DNA of 64,000 nucleotides from Lutjanus erythropterus (lineage: Eukaryota > Chordata > Actinopteri > Lutjaniformes > Lutjanidae). Shown piece after piece: positions 1 to 10,545 of the stretch (the stretch's first letter is position 1; the number at the start of each line of letters is the position of its first letter). Location of the stretch: assembly GCA_020091685.1 (NCBI GenBank), contig CM034594.1:36891733-36955732 (forward strand). Reading direction: 5' to 3'. The translations under genes and the position numbers were made by a program. The notes beneath the pieces are model-generated. The model worked only from the letters and a program-made list of their open reading frames with translations, was not told the DNA's origin and ran no database searches.

Positions 1-1133
1 GGTATTGACTTAGGTCAATTCCTGCCTGCAGTACGTTCAGAGCCAACATTTGTTTTAGTTAATACATTTATGTAATGCACTGAAGGAGGTGGTGAAGCGG
101 ATGGCAAGAAATCCGTGACACCAGAGTTCAGCATTTGTGTCAAAACTCCTGCAACAACAGCAATGAAATTTTAGTTAGGTTTAGGCAACAAAAGCACTTG
201 TAAAAGTAAAAGTAAAGTACATATCAATCAACATTTTTCTGATATGCTCAGAATCAACATTTTTGGTGCCAGGTATGTTCATTATCTTTATAGAAAGCAT
301 CATTTTAGTCAGCATTGGGTATATGCTGTTGCAAATCAGTTGTATATAAGTGTAATTTAGAGCTGTATAGGTACCCCAAAAAACATGAAGCTTACTTTTA
401 CGGTGCAAGTCCTGTTTAGGGATGGTTCAAGGAAGAATGTTAACCACAAGCCTCTGGTGTCAGTCGCTCAAAAACGAACTGTGAAATACAAATGTCTGCC
501 TGATCAGCTTTACCACCTGGATGTTAGCGATCCCTTGTGGAATCACTGCAACACCGTGCAACAGCTGCCATCAAGGCCAAAGGTGAAGCAATGAAGTGCT
601 ACACAGGAGCAACTGTTTCTTTGCTCATTTGTACAGAGAGAAAGAGACAAGAGGGCGTGTGAGCTCAAGTGTGAATCTGTACAGTACATTATGTACCGAG
701 CAGGCTTTTGATTTGATTTGAATAGCATTCCTCCCCCCCAACTGGAACCTTCCTCTCATACGTACTGAGGGGCCTCACTTCCTCTTCTGAAAGACCTTTC
801 CATTTCCTCTCCGTCTGAGGCGGAGCTCTGCTTCAAAAGCAAAACCATTCTCAGCTCTAACCAGAACATTTTCATGCAATGAAAACAGTGTTTTGTGTTT
901 TGGTGGCAGCAGGCGGTCAGGTGTACTGTTACAGGTCTGTCACCTGACTAACTTGTTTCTGCCATCTTAACAGTATACTCTAAGTGACGCAGCACCATGT
1001 GAACAAAATGTTTAAAAGCATGTCAGTGTGCCTAAAAGCTGCCAACTGAAGTGGTTATTGACCTTTTTAGTGCAGGCACGTCTGAGTATTAATAGACTGT
1101 AAATGTCACACGGAAAGCCAACACACACACAAT
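1..1133. other. Spacer DNA, no gene recognised
   Basis: I see no gene here. Short reading frames exist on both strands, the longest about 75 codons, but none resembles a known family or has convincing splice signals. The only recognisable element is a single copy of a repeat core at 172-199, listed separately. Confidence 0.6.
172..199 (+). repeat. Single copy of GGTTTAGGCAACAAAA core
   Basis: The sequence GTTAGGTTTAGGCAACAAAA followed by GCACTTG matches the core unit found at 37.4-37.9 kb. It is also the reverse complement of the 27-bp minisatellite unit at 21.4-22.1 kb. It is a solitary fragment of the same dispersed repeat. Confidence 0.6.
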
Positions 1134-1816
1134 GAGCTGTCACACACCACACAAACTGAACTAATGAGAATAAAAAGATGATGCACATTGAATTTAAATT
1201 AATATAATTTTTAAAAAAATGGGGTAACACTTTCTATGACACCTAGATCTATAATGCATTATAAAGATTATTTAAATTGATTATAATTGTCTTATGGGAC
1301 TGTAGTCATAAGCTGTCACACTTAACAGAAATGTAAGTAATGAGAATAAAATAAAAGACTGCATTGAATTTTAATAAGTGTATTTTGTTTTAAATGGAGT
1401 AACACTGTCTATCATGCCCACATCTGTAATGCCTTATGAACATGCTAAAAATGCAGTAAAATCTGCTTATGGGACTGTATAATTAGTTATAAGCTGTCAC
1501 ACTTCACACAAACTGAATTAATGAGTATAAAAAACATTGTGTGCTTTGAATTTTTATCGGTAAATGAAAAAAAAAATTGGGTAACGCTTTCTATGTCATA
1601 CCTGTCTTTAATGCAGTATAAACATACTTAAAATGCATTGTAATCTGCTTATAAGACTGCATAATTATAGTTCATGAGAATTATTGTGTGCATTGACTTT
1701 TAATTAATATTTAAAAATGGGGTACCGCTTTCTATGACACCCATTTCTGCAATGCATTATAAACATAGTTATAATGCATTATAATCTCCATACAGGACTC
1801 TATATTTTAATTAAGT
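1134..1816 (+). repeat. Tandem array, four ~180-bp units
   Basis: Four diverged copies start near 1134, 1311, 1492 and 1672; the last is truncated at its 5' side. Each carries, in order, AGCTGTCACAC, a TAATGAGAATAAA block, GGGGTAACACTTTCTATGAC and a TAATGCATTATAAACAT block. The GGGTAACACTTTCTATGAC block has a reverse-complement counterpart at about 2608-2629 (GTCATAGAAAGTCTTTC). The array is therefore probably the multiplied left end of a DNA transposon spanning about 1134-2630. Unit boundaries were set by eye. Confidence 0.75.
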
Positions 1817-2033
1817 AATGATATTCCTGAGTAATGGGCATATGTGATACATTACAAGCTGTTTATATGTCACTATAAGTGGTCATTGTTTGCTTTAAGT
1901 AAAATTAAAAAATAAACTCAAATCTATGCAAGAACAACACACACAACATGAATGATGGACATTTGCGTTTCACTAATGTAACTTTTCCCCCCAATAAACT
2001 CACTCCTATTTCTACTTTAACTGGAGCCTAAAG
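1817..2033. other. Interior of the 1.1-2.6 kb element
   Basis: AT-rich DNA between the tandem array and the inserted hAT miniature element. It contains no reading frame of note. Confidence 0.5.
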
Positions 2034-2424
2034 CAGTGCTAGTCAACCTTTTCGAGTCACTATTCCCCAGAATAATCAGGTTGGTGATCACAACCCCACA
2101 ACCCCCCAAAAGACCACTGCTTTGACTCTCACAAACACACAGCATAAAATTTATTCTAAGGCAAATGATATCACTGGTACAGGCGATGTAATGTAAAAGC
2201 CGTTCCCTGGCTGTTACATTTCTTGAGGGCAGCAGCATATTTTTGAGTGCTTGAACCTTTTGTTGAATGCCATTAAGGGGCTGATGTTGCTGAGAGCTGC
2301 CTCCTGACTTACTTTCTGTGCTGCTTGCCACAATTTTAATTTTTCCTCCTCAATCATGTTGCGACCCCCAAATATTATCCTGTGACCCCCTTGGGGGCCC
2401 CAACCCCTAGGTTGAGAACTACTG
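2034..2424. mobile_element. hAT-type miniature element (391 bp)
   Basis: The left end CAGTGCTAGTCAACCTTTT and right end AGGTTGAGAACTACTG are imperfect inverted repeats of the kind common in non-autonomous hAT elements (CAGTGGTTCTCAACCT type). The flanking 8-mers GCCTAAAG and GCCTGTGA share their first four bases, which fits a decayed 8-bp target duplication. It encodes no transposase. A related copy lies at 52395-52654: both carry a TGCTGCTTGCC(A/G)CAAT block and end in a CCCCTAGG(T/C)TGAGAACCAC-type right end. Confidence 0.8.
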
Positions 2425-2460
2425 GCCTGTGATACACCATGCAAAAGACAATAAAAAAAG

Positions 2461-2630
2461 TGTTAACACCAGCAGTTATGAGGTATAATGATTCTTGAGC
2501 CATTATTGAGTCAATATAAGAAGCTTTAGAATGTGTTATAATTATTGATATAAGTCATTATGAGACAGCAGTTTATAACACATAGTATTATGATACATTA
2601 TGTACGTGAGCGTCATAGAAAGTCTTTCTA
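2461..2630 (-). mobile_element. Right arm of the 1.1-2.6 kb transposon
   Basis: AT-rich segment ending in GTCATAGAAAGTCTTTC, the reverse complement of the TTTCTATGAC block in the left-hand array. It also holds TTATAACACATAGTATTATG, a motif I associate with an abundant fish transposon end. No transposase is present. Confidence 0.5.
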
Positions 2631-4640
2631 AAAATGGTTTACAGTCAGTTGTGTTCACCCACAACACCCACAACAGAGTCGAGTGCACAGCGTTGGTGTT
2701 GGGTTCTGTGACAAAACCTGTGTGAGGCGACGAGGCCTGGTCATGTGAGCCACAGTAGAAATATAACGGAACAAAAACAATCTCAATAGATGTGGTGGAA
2801 ATGGCATGGAAAAATAACACTGGTGGAGGAGTGGATCTCTAAAGCAGAAGTGCAGAAACTTCTGACATTTCTGGCATACAAAATGTTTTCCTATGCGCTT
2901 GCTTATCTGTCTGCTTTCCACCACGTCCATAAGGATTATTGAAGGACCAGTTTATTGCCGTCATGCTGAATTCACACATCTGTTTGATCATGTAATTCTG
3001 TTTTTATTTACCGTCCATATATCACCTGTCCAGGACATATTTAGGTCAACTTTCCACTTTGATTATGATCGCTCAAATTGCTGCTTTGCACAATATGAAA
3101 AGGAAAATATGAGCACGACTAACAAAATACACATTAATCACATTTCTTGACATATGTTTGTTTCAGCACTGTTTGTTTTTGCTGTCAACTTTCATTCTGG
3201 GTATTATGAGCTTTTACACCACATTTAACCACATGAATAGCTGGAAAAGTGTGTATTTACTTTGTATTTGATGCCCCCCCCCATCCTGCCGGTTAATGTT
3301 TGTTTTATTAATGTGGTGCTGCCACCTGCTGGTCAATATCAGTATGACAGATTCAGAGTCAGAGTGGAGCTCAAATGTACTAGTACAGTTTGTACAGTGA
3401 GTCACACTTACTGGATTGCTCATGTAGCTCTCATTACATACACCACACTAAAACAAAAACAGTATGAAAGAAATGTTAACAATGCTTTTCTGAATCATGC
3501 TCATTTTCTCTGTTAGAGCTTAACTTGTTTCGTTAAAATCAAAAAGCAGGATTGGACTCTTAATGTTTTAAACACCATAAAACAGAAAAAAAAATCTGTA
3601 CAGGAGATTGAAATTCAGTCAGCTAAGATTTGACTGTTTAGGCTTCTAATAGTGGGAGTGAACTGTTTTCTACTGAAATGCACTTTGGATTGTCGTATTT
3701 GTTTGAGCTGCTGTCTGATGTTGTGTTTGTTTAGGCTCTGATTTCCTACAAATCAGACCATGAACCACATGCTCCCCGCTGTCTGATGTAAAAATACGCT
3801 TGAATACGTAAATCATTCACTTAATGACCATTGGCCTGTTTTTCATGTAATCTATAGAATGTTTTTTCGGCACATCATGACACTGAAGGTACACAACACA
3901 GCCGAACTCGAAACTGTTCCTGATTATTGCTGCTCAGAGTGGTTGGGTTTGGTCAACCAAATAACAATACATAAATAATACATAATAATACACTTCTCAT
4001 CAATGAACTTCTTTAATAAATTGGCTGCTGGACATTTTAATTGATTTTACGTTTCTGACAGATCTAACAAGTTGCACTAGTAGACTATCAGACTCAGTCT
4101 TAGATATTTAAATTTTAAAAATGTAAAGATCTGTATCTGTATGTAAAGACCTTGGATGTCACAGTACACACATCACTGATGATGTGATGCTGAGCCTCTG
4201 TGTAATATTATCAGTATTTGTTTTTATTCCTTTTATTGATTCAGTTTGTATTTTGTTCTGCCTTTTTTAATCTACTTTATTTCAATGTACTGCTTTTATG
4301 TCAATTTTATAGTATGACATTGTCAACCCTTTTTACTCTGTTTTCTGTATTTTATCTATAGTTTAACTATAGAACTTCTCCGTGGTTAAGACAACCTGAA
4401 GTCTGCTGAAATTTAAATCAGACTGTCCATTCTGTTGCTTATATCATCTCCAACATGGTTGACCAAACGGTGACGTCGGCGCAAACCCTCTTCAATGTTA
4501 AATGCATGTATGTGATAGCCTACACGTCACAGACATACAACCTGCAGCAGCACAGAGATCGGCTAGGCTAACTTTAGCCATGTTCACTATTGCGCAGGAT
4601 AGATGAAATTACTTTGCATATTCAATGGGGTGACAGTCTG
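2631..4640. other. Spacer DNA, nothing recognised
   Basis: About 2 kb of AT-rich DNA. I see no transposon ends, gene or RNA. The frame at 2893-3150 (85 codons) has no recognisable domain. Confidence 0.55.
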
Positions 4641-4644
4641 ACAG

Positions 4645-4860
4645 TCAAAGTGGCATCTGTCATCAGGAAAGGACATGTGCCAGTGGAACATCAGTGGCAT
4701 ATACCACTGTAGACACTGGCATTTGCCACTGAACCAGCTGGGAACCAGTACAGAACGAGTGGCATACCATCACAGACGTCCCCATATGCCGCTGAAGAAG
4801 CAGCGTATCGCTCTACAGATCGTCATTTGCCACTGAAGCAGAAGTGCCATACAGTCAGCC
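4645..4860. repeat. Degenerate GCCACTG minisatellite
   Basis: The motif TGCCACTG or its complement CAGTGGCA recurs irregularly (for example TGCCAGTGG, CAGTGGCATA, TTTGCCACTG twice, GAGTGGCATA, TATGCCGCTG). Intervals are roughly 25-45 bp and orientation alternates. It looks like a decayed tandem repeat with inverted units; the true period cannot be fixed by eye. Confidence 0.5.
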
Positions 4861-5366
4861 ATGTTTCAATCTCAGCATCACTTGTATCCTGAGGTTAAAT
4901 GTCAGACAGATCCAAGAAAATCAAATTTTGTGTGATTTTAACACACATCAATTCCATATTTCCTAAACAGGGTAACTGACAGCAAAGTAATCTGACCAAA
5001 CCTGCATATATTAAATACAAATGGCTTATAGTGACACCTTGAGGGCATCTGGGCAACGACATGACAACATGACTGGAAATATTTCATTTATATGACTACT
5101 TATTGTCTACATGTTCATCTATGAAGCTGAATAAACTACAACTTGAGTTCTAATACATGTTAATGACCTTCAGTTCTTTGTACTTTGCTCAGTGTACCGA
5201 GCTTTGTCCCCATATACAGCTCATATATATGTCATTATGTCCCGCTCTGTCCTCTGCTTGAGACGGTAAGTCGGTGGACAAAGGTATCATTATTACTCAG
5301 AGCCACTTCGGGAAATCAAGCCCTCTTATTTCCTCTGTGACAGCCTTGTTCAGCCGCACAGTATCT

Positions 5367-5368
<2 letters not shown>
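4861..5368. other. Spacer DNA, nothing recognised
   Basis: No gene or repeat recognised. Confidence 0.5.

Positions 5369-5431
<63 letters not shown>
5369..5431 (+). repeat. (TC)n-(AC)n microsatellite
   Basis: About 27 uninterrupted TC dinucleotides run directly into a short AC run. Compound microsatellites of this type are typical of fish DNA. Confidence 0.97.
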
Positions 5432-6317
5432 AGATTAAAGACTTTTAAACTTACACACAGTATGATCACACCCTATTATATTCACCAATATCCAGGAATA
5501 TACACACACACACATGCACAGTGAAACCACAGCAGTTTACTGTAAACTGATGGTGAAATCATCTCTCGTTCACACAAACACAATGATCAAGTATACATGA
5601 AAAAAGACACTCAGTGAGCAACCACCAAGGAAGGTTCATTTTTTGCCTAAGCTGATTGGCAGGTCCTTCTGCGCACCAGTCCCACAATTTACTGTAACTC
5701 TCTCTGCTTCACCAGGTGCAGCTCTATGACGCATGTCTGCAACGTGGTTTCTGATCTCCACAGAATATTTTGGCAGGCGATTTTCGTTGACTTGCTCAGA
5801 TTTTGTTGATTTGGTCATTTTCCCCTGATTTTTGTGCTTTATCACAACTAAGTGGCCTACGCAGTGCAGTGGATGTGATATACAATCTAGACTCTGCACA
5901 GGATTTTTTTATTTTGAAAATGAACCGGATGCTCTGTGCTAGTGTTCTGTTGATTTATGCTGCCATGTCAAAAAATGCTATTGTAGCACAAATCAGTAGA
6001 ATAACACCAAATATGTCGCCAGTGTTGCAATGGATGTGCAGTAAAATAAAAAGTACAATGACAACTGTTACCTCATGCTTCATTTTTCCTCCTTTGTGTC
6101 GTTTATATGTGCAAGGGGGCTGGACGGCTGATGGTTCCATTGTGTTTTCATTTGCCAAAGAAACTCATAAGTTTGTTGGGGTCCGCCACATTTTTTTGCT
6201 TACTTTTGGCTTTGTGCACCTGAAACACATGAAGGTCGGAAATAGGTAATTTCAACTTACAACATATGCAACACATATCCTTTAGTCACAAATATTTTGT
6301 CACAAAGCCCTTTACCA
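5432..6317. other. Unrecognised stretch with a 148-codon ORF
   Basis: A plus-strand frame at 5803-6249 (148 codons) overlaps two minus-strand frames. The translation has no domain I recognise, no signal sequence and an unbiased composition. I treat it as chance or as a fragment of an unidentified repeat. Short AC runs occur near 5500. Confidence 0.4.
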
Positions 6318-6836
6318 GTGACCTGACAGGTCAGATGGTTTGTTGCACAGAGCCATCTGTAAAGTCATTCTCATAATGCATTCAGAAAGGGGCAGGCACT
6401 TTTAAAGTGGATGAACCACCAGTCTATCATGTTTAACACAATTTAAGTTCAACCAATCAGATCAAACTATTGCCAAAGCCGGTCAAGAGGAATAAGAAAA
6501 CAACTTGTCCATGGAGAAAAGCCTTCAGTGCCGTTTCTTGCTCTTCTTTCAATGACGAAATGCTCTCCGGTTTTGATATAACTGATGCTATCACAGTATC
6601 TATGCTAACCTCTTCAGGGCCAAGATGAGTTGCTTCCATGGATGATTCTCACTGTCATCACACCTAAAACCACATCCATAGCTGTCAGCAGTCCCTCCTA
6701 GGATGCTGATTGGCTGCTCAACTTTTGGTGCAGACACAAGCGGATAAATTGAAGCCTGCCAAGATGGACTCTCTTGCGATCTTGGAAATCCAGCTGCCCT
6801 GCAAGATAACTTTACCAGGCAATGCAGACGTGGAGG
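6318..6836 (-). repeat. Dispersed ~520-bp repeat, copy A
   Basis: This aligns along nearly its whole length, in the same orientation, with 60261-60793. Shared landmarks include CCAGATGGTTTGTT-like and CAATCAGATCAAACT-like blocks, CTCTTCTTTCAATGA-like, GATATAACTGATGCTATC and CACACCTAAAACCAC. The minus strand holds a broken helicase-like frame at 6457-6639. I recognise the family as abundant in percomorph genomes but cannot name it reliably. Confidence 0.85.
6457..6639 (-). pseudogene. Helicase-like N-terminal fragment, copy A
   Basis: Sixty codons on the minus strand. Residues 29-60 read LKEEQETALKAFLHGQ and then end in TGFGNSLI. The layout (LK-EQ--AL-AF--G--V then a TGFGKS loop) matches the start of RecQ-type helicase domains, where a glutamine motif precedes Walker A, G-x-G-K-S/T. 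Here the catalytic lysine is replaced by Asn and a stop follows SLI, so it is inactive. Copy B at 60419-60610 keeps the upstream residues and also stops after SLI, so the break probably predates dispersal. The helicase assignment is inference from motif order. Confidence 0.55.
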
Positions 6837-8203
6837 TGTTATAGACCTTAGGGAGGGTTTTCCTTAAGATAACCATCAACTGCCTGGTCAGATTTCTCCA
6901 TCAACAAAAATGCATTTGGCTCATTTTTGAGTCCCAAATCCTGTTATTGCTCAAAACAAACACCATGTATTAAACACTTAGAAATGATCTTCAGTGAAGT
7001 GAAAAAAATGCAAGAATCGCTAGAAACTCCTGGAATATCCTTTAGCCAGCAGGACTAGTCATCCAGCAAATCATCTCCTTTACTTTAGTATTCAATTCAT
7101 TTAGTTCTCAATTTAGTTTTCAGACGAGAAGAGATTCTGACTCCTCTTTATTCTTTTCTCATTGAGATAAGTAGCAATTTAGATGTGAAGGTATTTAGGA
7201 GGGGAGAAAAAAAAATTCAGAAAAGCAAATGATTGCCTAAACAAACACGACTGGACTGAGAGCAGCCTGAGAGTTCATGTTTGGATTTGCAATTAGCTCC
7301 CCCACAGAAAGGTTTTAAAAGGCAAATGTGTTTCCCCACATTGGGGAACTGAATCATTGCTACAACATGCACGTCTGTGTTCTGACCTTCTTAGTGAAAC
7401 TGAAATTGCTCAGGCAGTTTTGCAGGTGTTTGTGTGCATGTGTCTCTGTGGGTGTGAACTTTTCAATCTTATATTCTACCCACTCGCTTGGCCTTGCTAG
7501 TGTCTCTCCAAGACTTTGAATCCCGGCGATGTGTGTTTGTACGCTGGGGGGCACAGAAAGGTGTCTCAGCTCCACGATTTTTACAGAGTACCGCCCCTTC
7601 CCGAACAAACACACAAACACACTCATGCAGATCTGAGAACGCATGAATCAGACGTGAGAGATGCACTTACATAACCTCCTCACCACACATTCACATTTGA
7701 ACCATTACACAATTTCACAAGTGTCCTCTGTAAACATCCAGGAGCCTACTGGAAAAATCCCATTTAACAGACAGCAAGGGAGCGGAGGGTGAGTGCGTAC
7801 ATGTAGGTGGGAAAGTGCGAAAGAATGAGTGGTGTCAGAGGTTGTGAACTGGCTTGACTACACACACACGGCACTACTTTGCATGGGTGTTCACTTGATG
7901 AATGACCAAGATGCTCCAGAGAACCCAGCAGTGGGAGGTCACCTTGCTATCAAACATTTGTAATGATTTTCAGTACAGTGAAATATTTAATGAAAAATAT
8001 TAAAAGAAAGCACTTCATGCACTAAACATGACAAAAACTGATCTTTATAAGCTGCTCCTCTTTTAGGCTCTAGTAGCCTGAAGGCCATGTTGTATTATTA
8101 AAAGCTGCAAAGGCCAGGAAGCACTTTGACAGCATAAAATCTCCCAGAGCTTTTGTTGCCAAGCGCTTGCTCATCGTGGGAATTTTTGGGTCTCCTTGAA
8201 TAA
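6837..8203. other. Spacer DNA, nothing recognised
   Basis: Short reading frames of up to 94 codons on opposite strands overlap each other and resemble nothing known to me. A few TGTGTG and ACACAC runs occur. Confidence 0.5.
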
Positions 8204-8768
8204 TACAACCCCAGTTCCAAAAGATTTGGGATGCTGTGTAAAACGTAAATAAAAGCAGAATGCAATGATTTGCGAATCTCTTTTGAACATAGAAAATATA
8301 TCTAATGTTCAAACCTCATTCACCAGTGTGTGCAGGAATGTTCTTATGGTGCGCACAAAATAAGTGCCCATGTTAAATTACCATCTGTTCTTGTTCTTTA
8401 CCATTGTGCATATGTTAGTGAATCAGGATCATTCTAAACTGACAGGCTCATGCCCGCTGTCTGCAATCTGCATACTGTCGTGCCCCCCGTTCCTCTGTAA
8501 AAAGTACCACAGAGAAAAGAAAAGTACCACAGAGAAAGTGGTGAAGTTGTTGTAACGTCACATTCAGACTGGATCAGGCGTTGCTGTGGTGTGCGGGTTG
8601 CTTGGATCCCAAACACAGTGAAAAGGAAATATGTTTTATTTTGTTATAATGTCTTATTTCTCTGATTCACCAACTTTCTGGCGCTGAGTGCTGCCTCTCC
8701 CCACTCAGCCTGTATCTGAGAAAGAAGCCAGGAAAGCCACACTCTTGCGACCCATGAAAATATTTCTC

Positions 8769-8960
8769 TGGGCTTCGATAAATGAAGCGGTCCCCCAGGA
8801 GAACGGACGGACTGTATCTCGGGTGAAAAAGAAATGGTTTGACGTTAAAGTTGATGAGGAAAAAAGAACAACACATGGAAAGAAAAATAAGGAAACAGGT
8901 GGAGAACAATGGCCATCTGATCCGTCAGTGAAAGAGAAGAGATTCACTGCAATTATTGGA
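8769..8960 (+). pseudogene. Myb/SANT-like DNA-binding domain fragment
   Basis: About 64 codons within a frame at 8688-8993 read WASINEAV, GRTVSRVKKKWFDVKV, then TGG and FTAIIG. This order (an I-EAVN-like segment, GRT-x-x-V-KKW-D-KV, a Thr-Gly-Gly linker, then AIIG) is the pattern of Myb/SANT-like DNA-binding proteins of Harbinger transposons and their vertebrate relatives. The first helix region is missing and no Harbinger transposase is present. It may be a remnant carried by the surrounding element or an older insertion. Confidence 0.6.
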
Positions 8961-9038
8961 AATATTCTTAAATGGGATAAGACACGAGGGTGAAAATGAG
9001 GACACCCAGGAAGGACTTTCACCCAAGCATAACAACAA

Positions 9039-9115
9039 ATAGACTGGCCTTTCTGCAGTCCAGACCTGTCTCTCATTGAAAATGTGTGGTGCATTATGAA
9101 GTGCAAAATAAGACA
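9039..9115 (+). pseudogene. Tc1/mariner transposase C-terminal fragment
   Basis: The plus strand translates to DWPFCSPDLSLIENVWCIMK followed by CKIRQQRP. This matches the catalytic end of Tc1-like DDE transposases, where WP--SPDLNPIENVW--MK carries the second Asp and the Glu-containing IENVW motif. Only about 26 codons remain, so it cannot be active. It lies on the right side of the Tc1-like element, where the 3' end of the transposase would sit. Confidence 0.8.
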
Positions 9116-9318
9116 ACAGAGACCTCGGACTGTGTGTATCTATCACAACTCCCATGATTAATGTTCTCAGTTCCCAAACACTTACTGAGTGTTGTTGAAA
9201 GAAAAGTTGATGTAGTATCACAGTGATAATCATGCTTCTGTCCCAACTTTTTTGGAATTTGTTGCTGGCATCAAAGTCAGAATGAGTGTATATTTGCACA
9301 AAACAATATAAACATTAA

Positions 9319-9574
9319 AGGGATAGTTCACCCAGAAATGAAAATTCAGTTATTATCTTCTCACCCTCATGCTGACTGAAGGCCAGGTTTAATATTTTAG
9401 TCCACAAAACACTGCTGGAGTTTCACAGGAAAACAGCACTACAGAATCTCCTAAACAGTTTAAGTGACTGGTGACCAGTTTTCAATGTGTCTGCAACACT
9501 GTTTTCCTGTGAAACTCCATGAGTGCTTTGCGGACTGAAAAACTAAATCCGAAAACTAAACCCTAACTATCCCT
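9319..9574. mobile_element. Palindromic TTAA-flanked miniature element
   Basis: Ends AGGGATAGTTCACCCAGAAA and CCCTAACTATCCCT are partly inverted, and TTAA flanks both sides (9315-9318 and 9575-9578). The interior is palindromic: TTTCACAGGAAAACAG near 9421 pairs with CTGTTTTCCTGTGAAA near 9499, so the strand could fold into a long hairpin. TTAA duplication fits piggyBac- or Kolobok-type mobilisation. It is inserted in the Tc1-like element and is therefore younger. Confidence 0.85.
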
Positions 9575-9674
9575 TTAAATATATTGCCTTTCTAATATCT
9601 TTTACAGGTTGAAAAGAGTTTGTAGATCAATGCTGTTTTTATTTACGTCCCAACTTTTTTGAAATTAGGGTTGT

Positions 9675-10537
9675 GACGTAACATAAAAGCATAATAAACA
9701 TCATAAATATGATCCATTTTCTTCTGCTTGCGACCCAAATTGAACATTTGGGTCAAAAGAAAATGCTGGAAAATAATCACAACTCTCATCGTATCATTTG
9801 ATCAAAGTGTCTCAGCTCTCTGATCTTCTCAACACACTCCTGACCAAAAAAAAAATGCACACATTTGCTCTTGCCAGCGATCACTTTGTTCATTGAGGCA
9901 TATTTATTGCTTTGCTAAACAGACTCTTTGTTCCAGACACATCCATGGCTCAATGAGCGACTTCACTTAACAAAAGAGATCCCAGGAGAATTTGGACTTA
10001 TGAAGCAGGGTCCCACCCAGTCATAAATAAGTAAATTCATCAGGAGAAGCCAGACGCTTTACTAGTTCAGCTGCACAGCAGGAAACTGTGGAATATGGGG
10101 CAGGAATTGAGTGCTGGGAGCTTGGAGCAGTTCAGCTGGTCAGACATCTAATTAACCTTTTTATTAGCCTCTATATCTGTATGTTGCACTAGATACTGAC
10201 CAATGAGGCGGTGTGCTACAACAAATACACATACATTATGCTTGACACACTGACAAAGGAGAGTCACCCAGCTATTATATTATAATGACAAGCAAGTCAA
10301 TTCTATCTGAGTGTGAGCTTGTGTGTTATTAAGACCAGACATGACAGGCGAAAACATTATTATTTCATGCACTGGTCAGTTTGGAGATTTTGGGCTATTT
10401 TGCTTCCATAGCATGCCTTGTTTCAGACTAGTGGGAAGAAAACATCCAAAACAGACTTTAAGGTCTTTATTTTAGACAAGATTTCTGTTATGGAAATGTA
10501 TGCAAATTAGTATATATATAATGAAACAATCTCTTGT
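9675..10537. other. Spacer DNA, nothing recognised
   Basis: No gene or repeat recognised. Confidence 0.5.
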
Positions 10538-10545
10538 ATATTTAA

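Larger units (their letters stand above)
8204..9674. mobile_element. Nested Tc1-like transposon (~1.47 kb)
   Basis: The left end TACAACCCCAGTTCCAAAAG and right end CCCAACTTTTTTGAAATTAG plus GGTTGT are inverted repeats. They extend inwards: GTAAATAAAAGCAGAATGCA on the left, TGCTGTTTTTATTTACGTCC on the right. This end type is common in fish. Inside are a Myb/SANT-like fragment (8769-8960), a Tc1-type transposase fragment (9039-9115), a second internal copy of the terminal CCCAACTTTTTTGGAATTTG (about 9242) and an inserted TTAA element (9319-9574). The flanking TA is visible on the left only. Confidence 0.75.

Noticed and set aside
5803-6249. 148-codon plus-strand frame
   Set aside because: No recognisable domain, overlapping frames on the other strand, no splice or promoter context.
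8705-9106. 133-codon minus-strand frame
   Set aside because: Antisense to the Myb/SANT-like and Tc1 fragments, which explain the sequence better.
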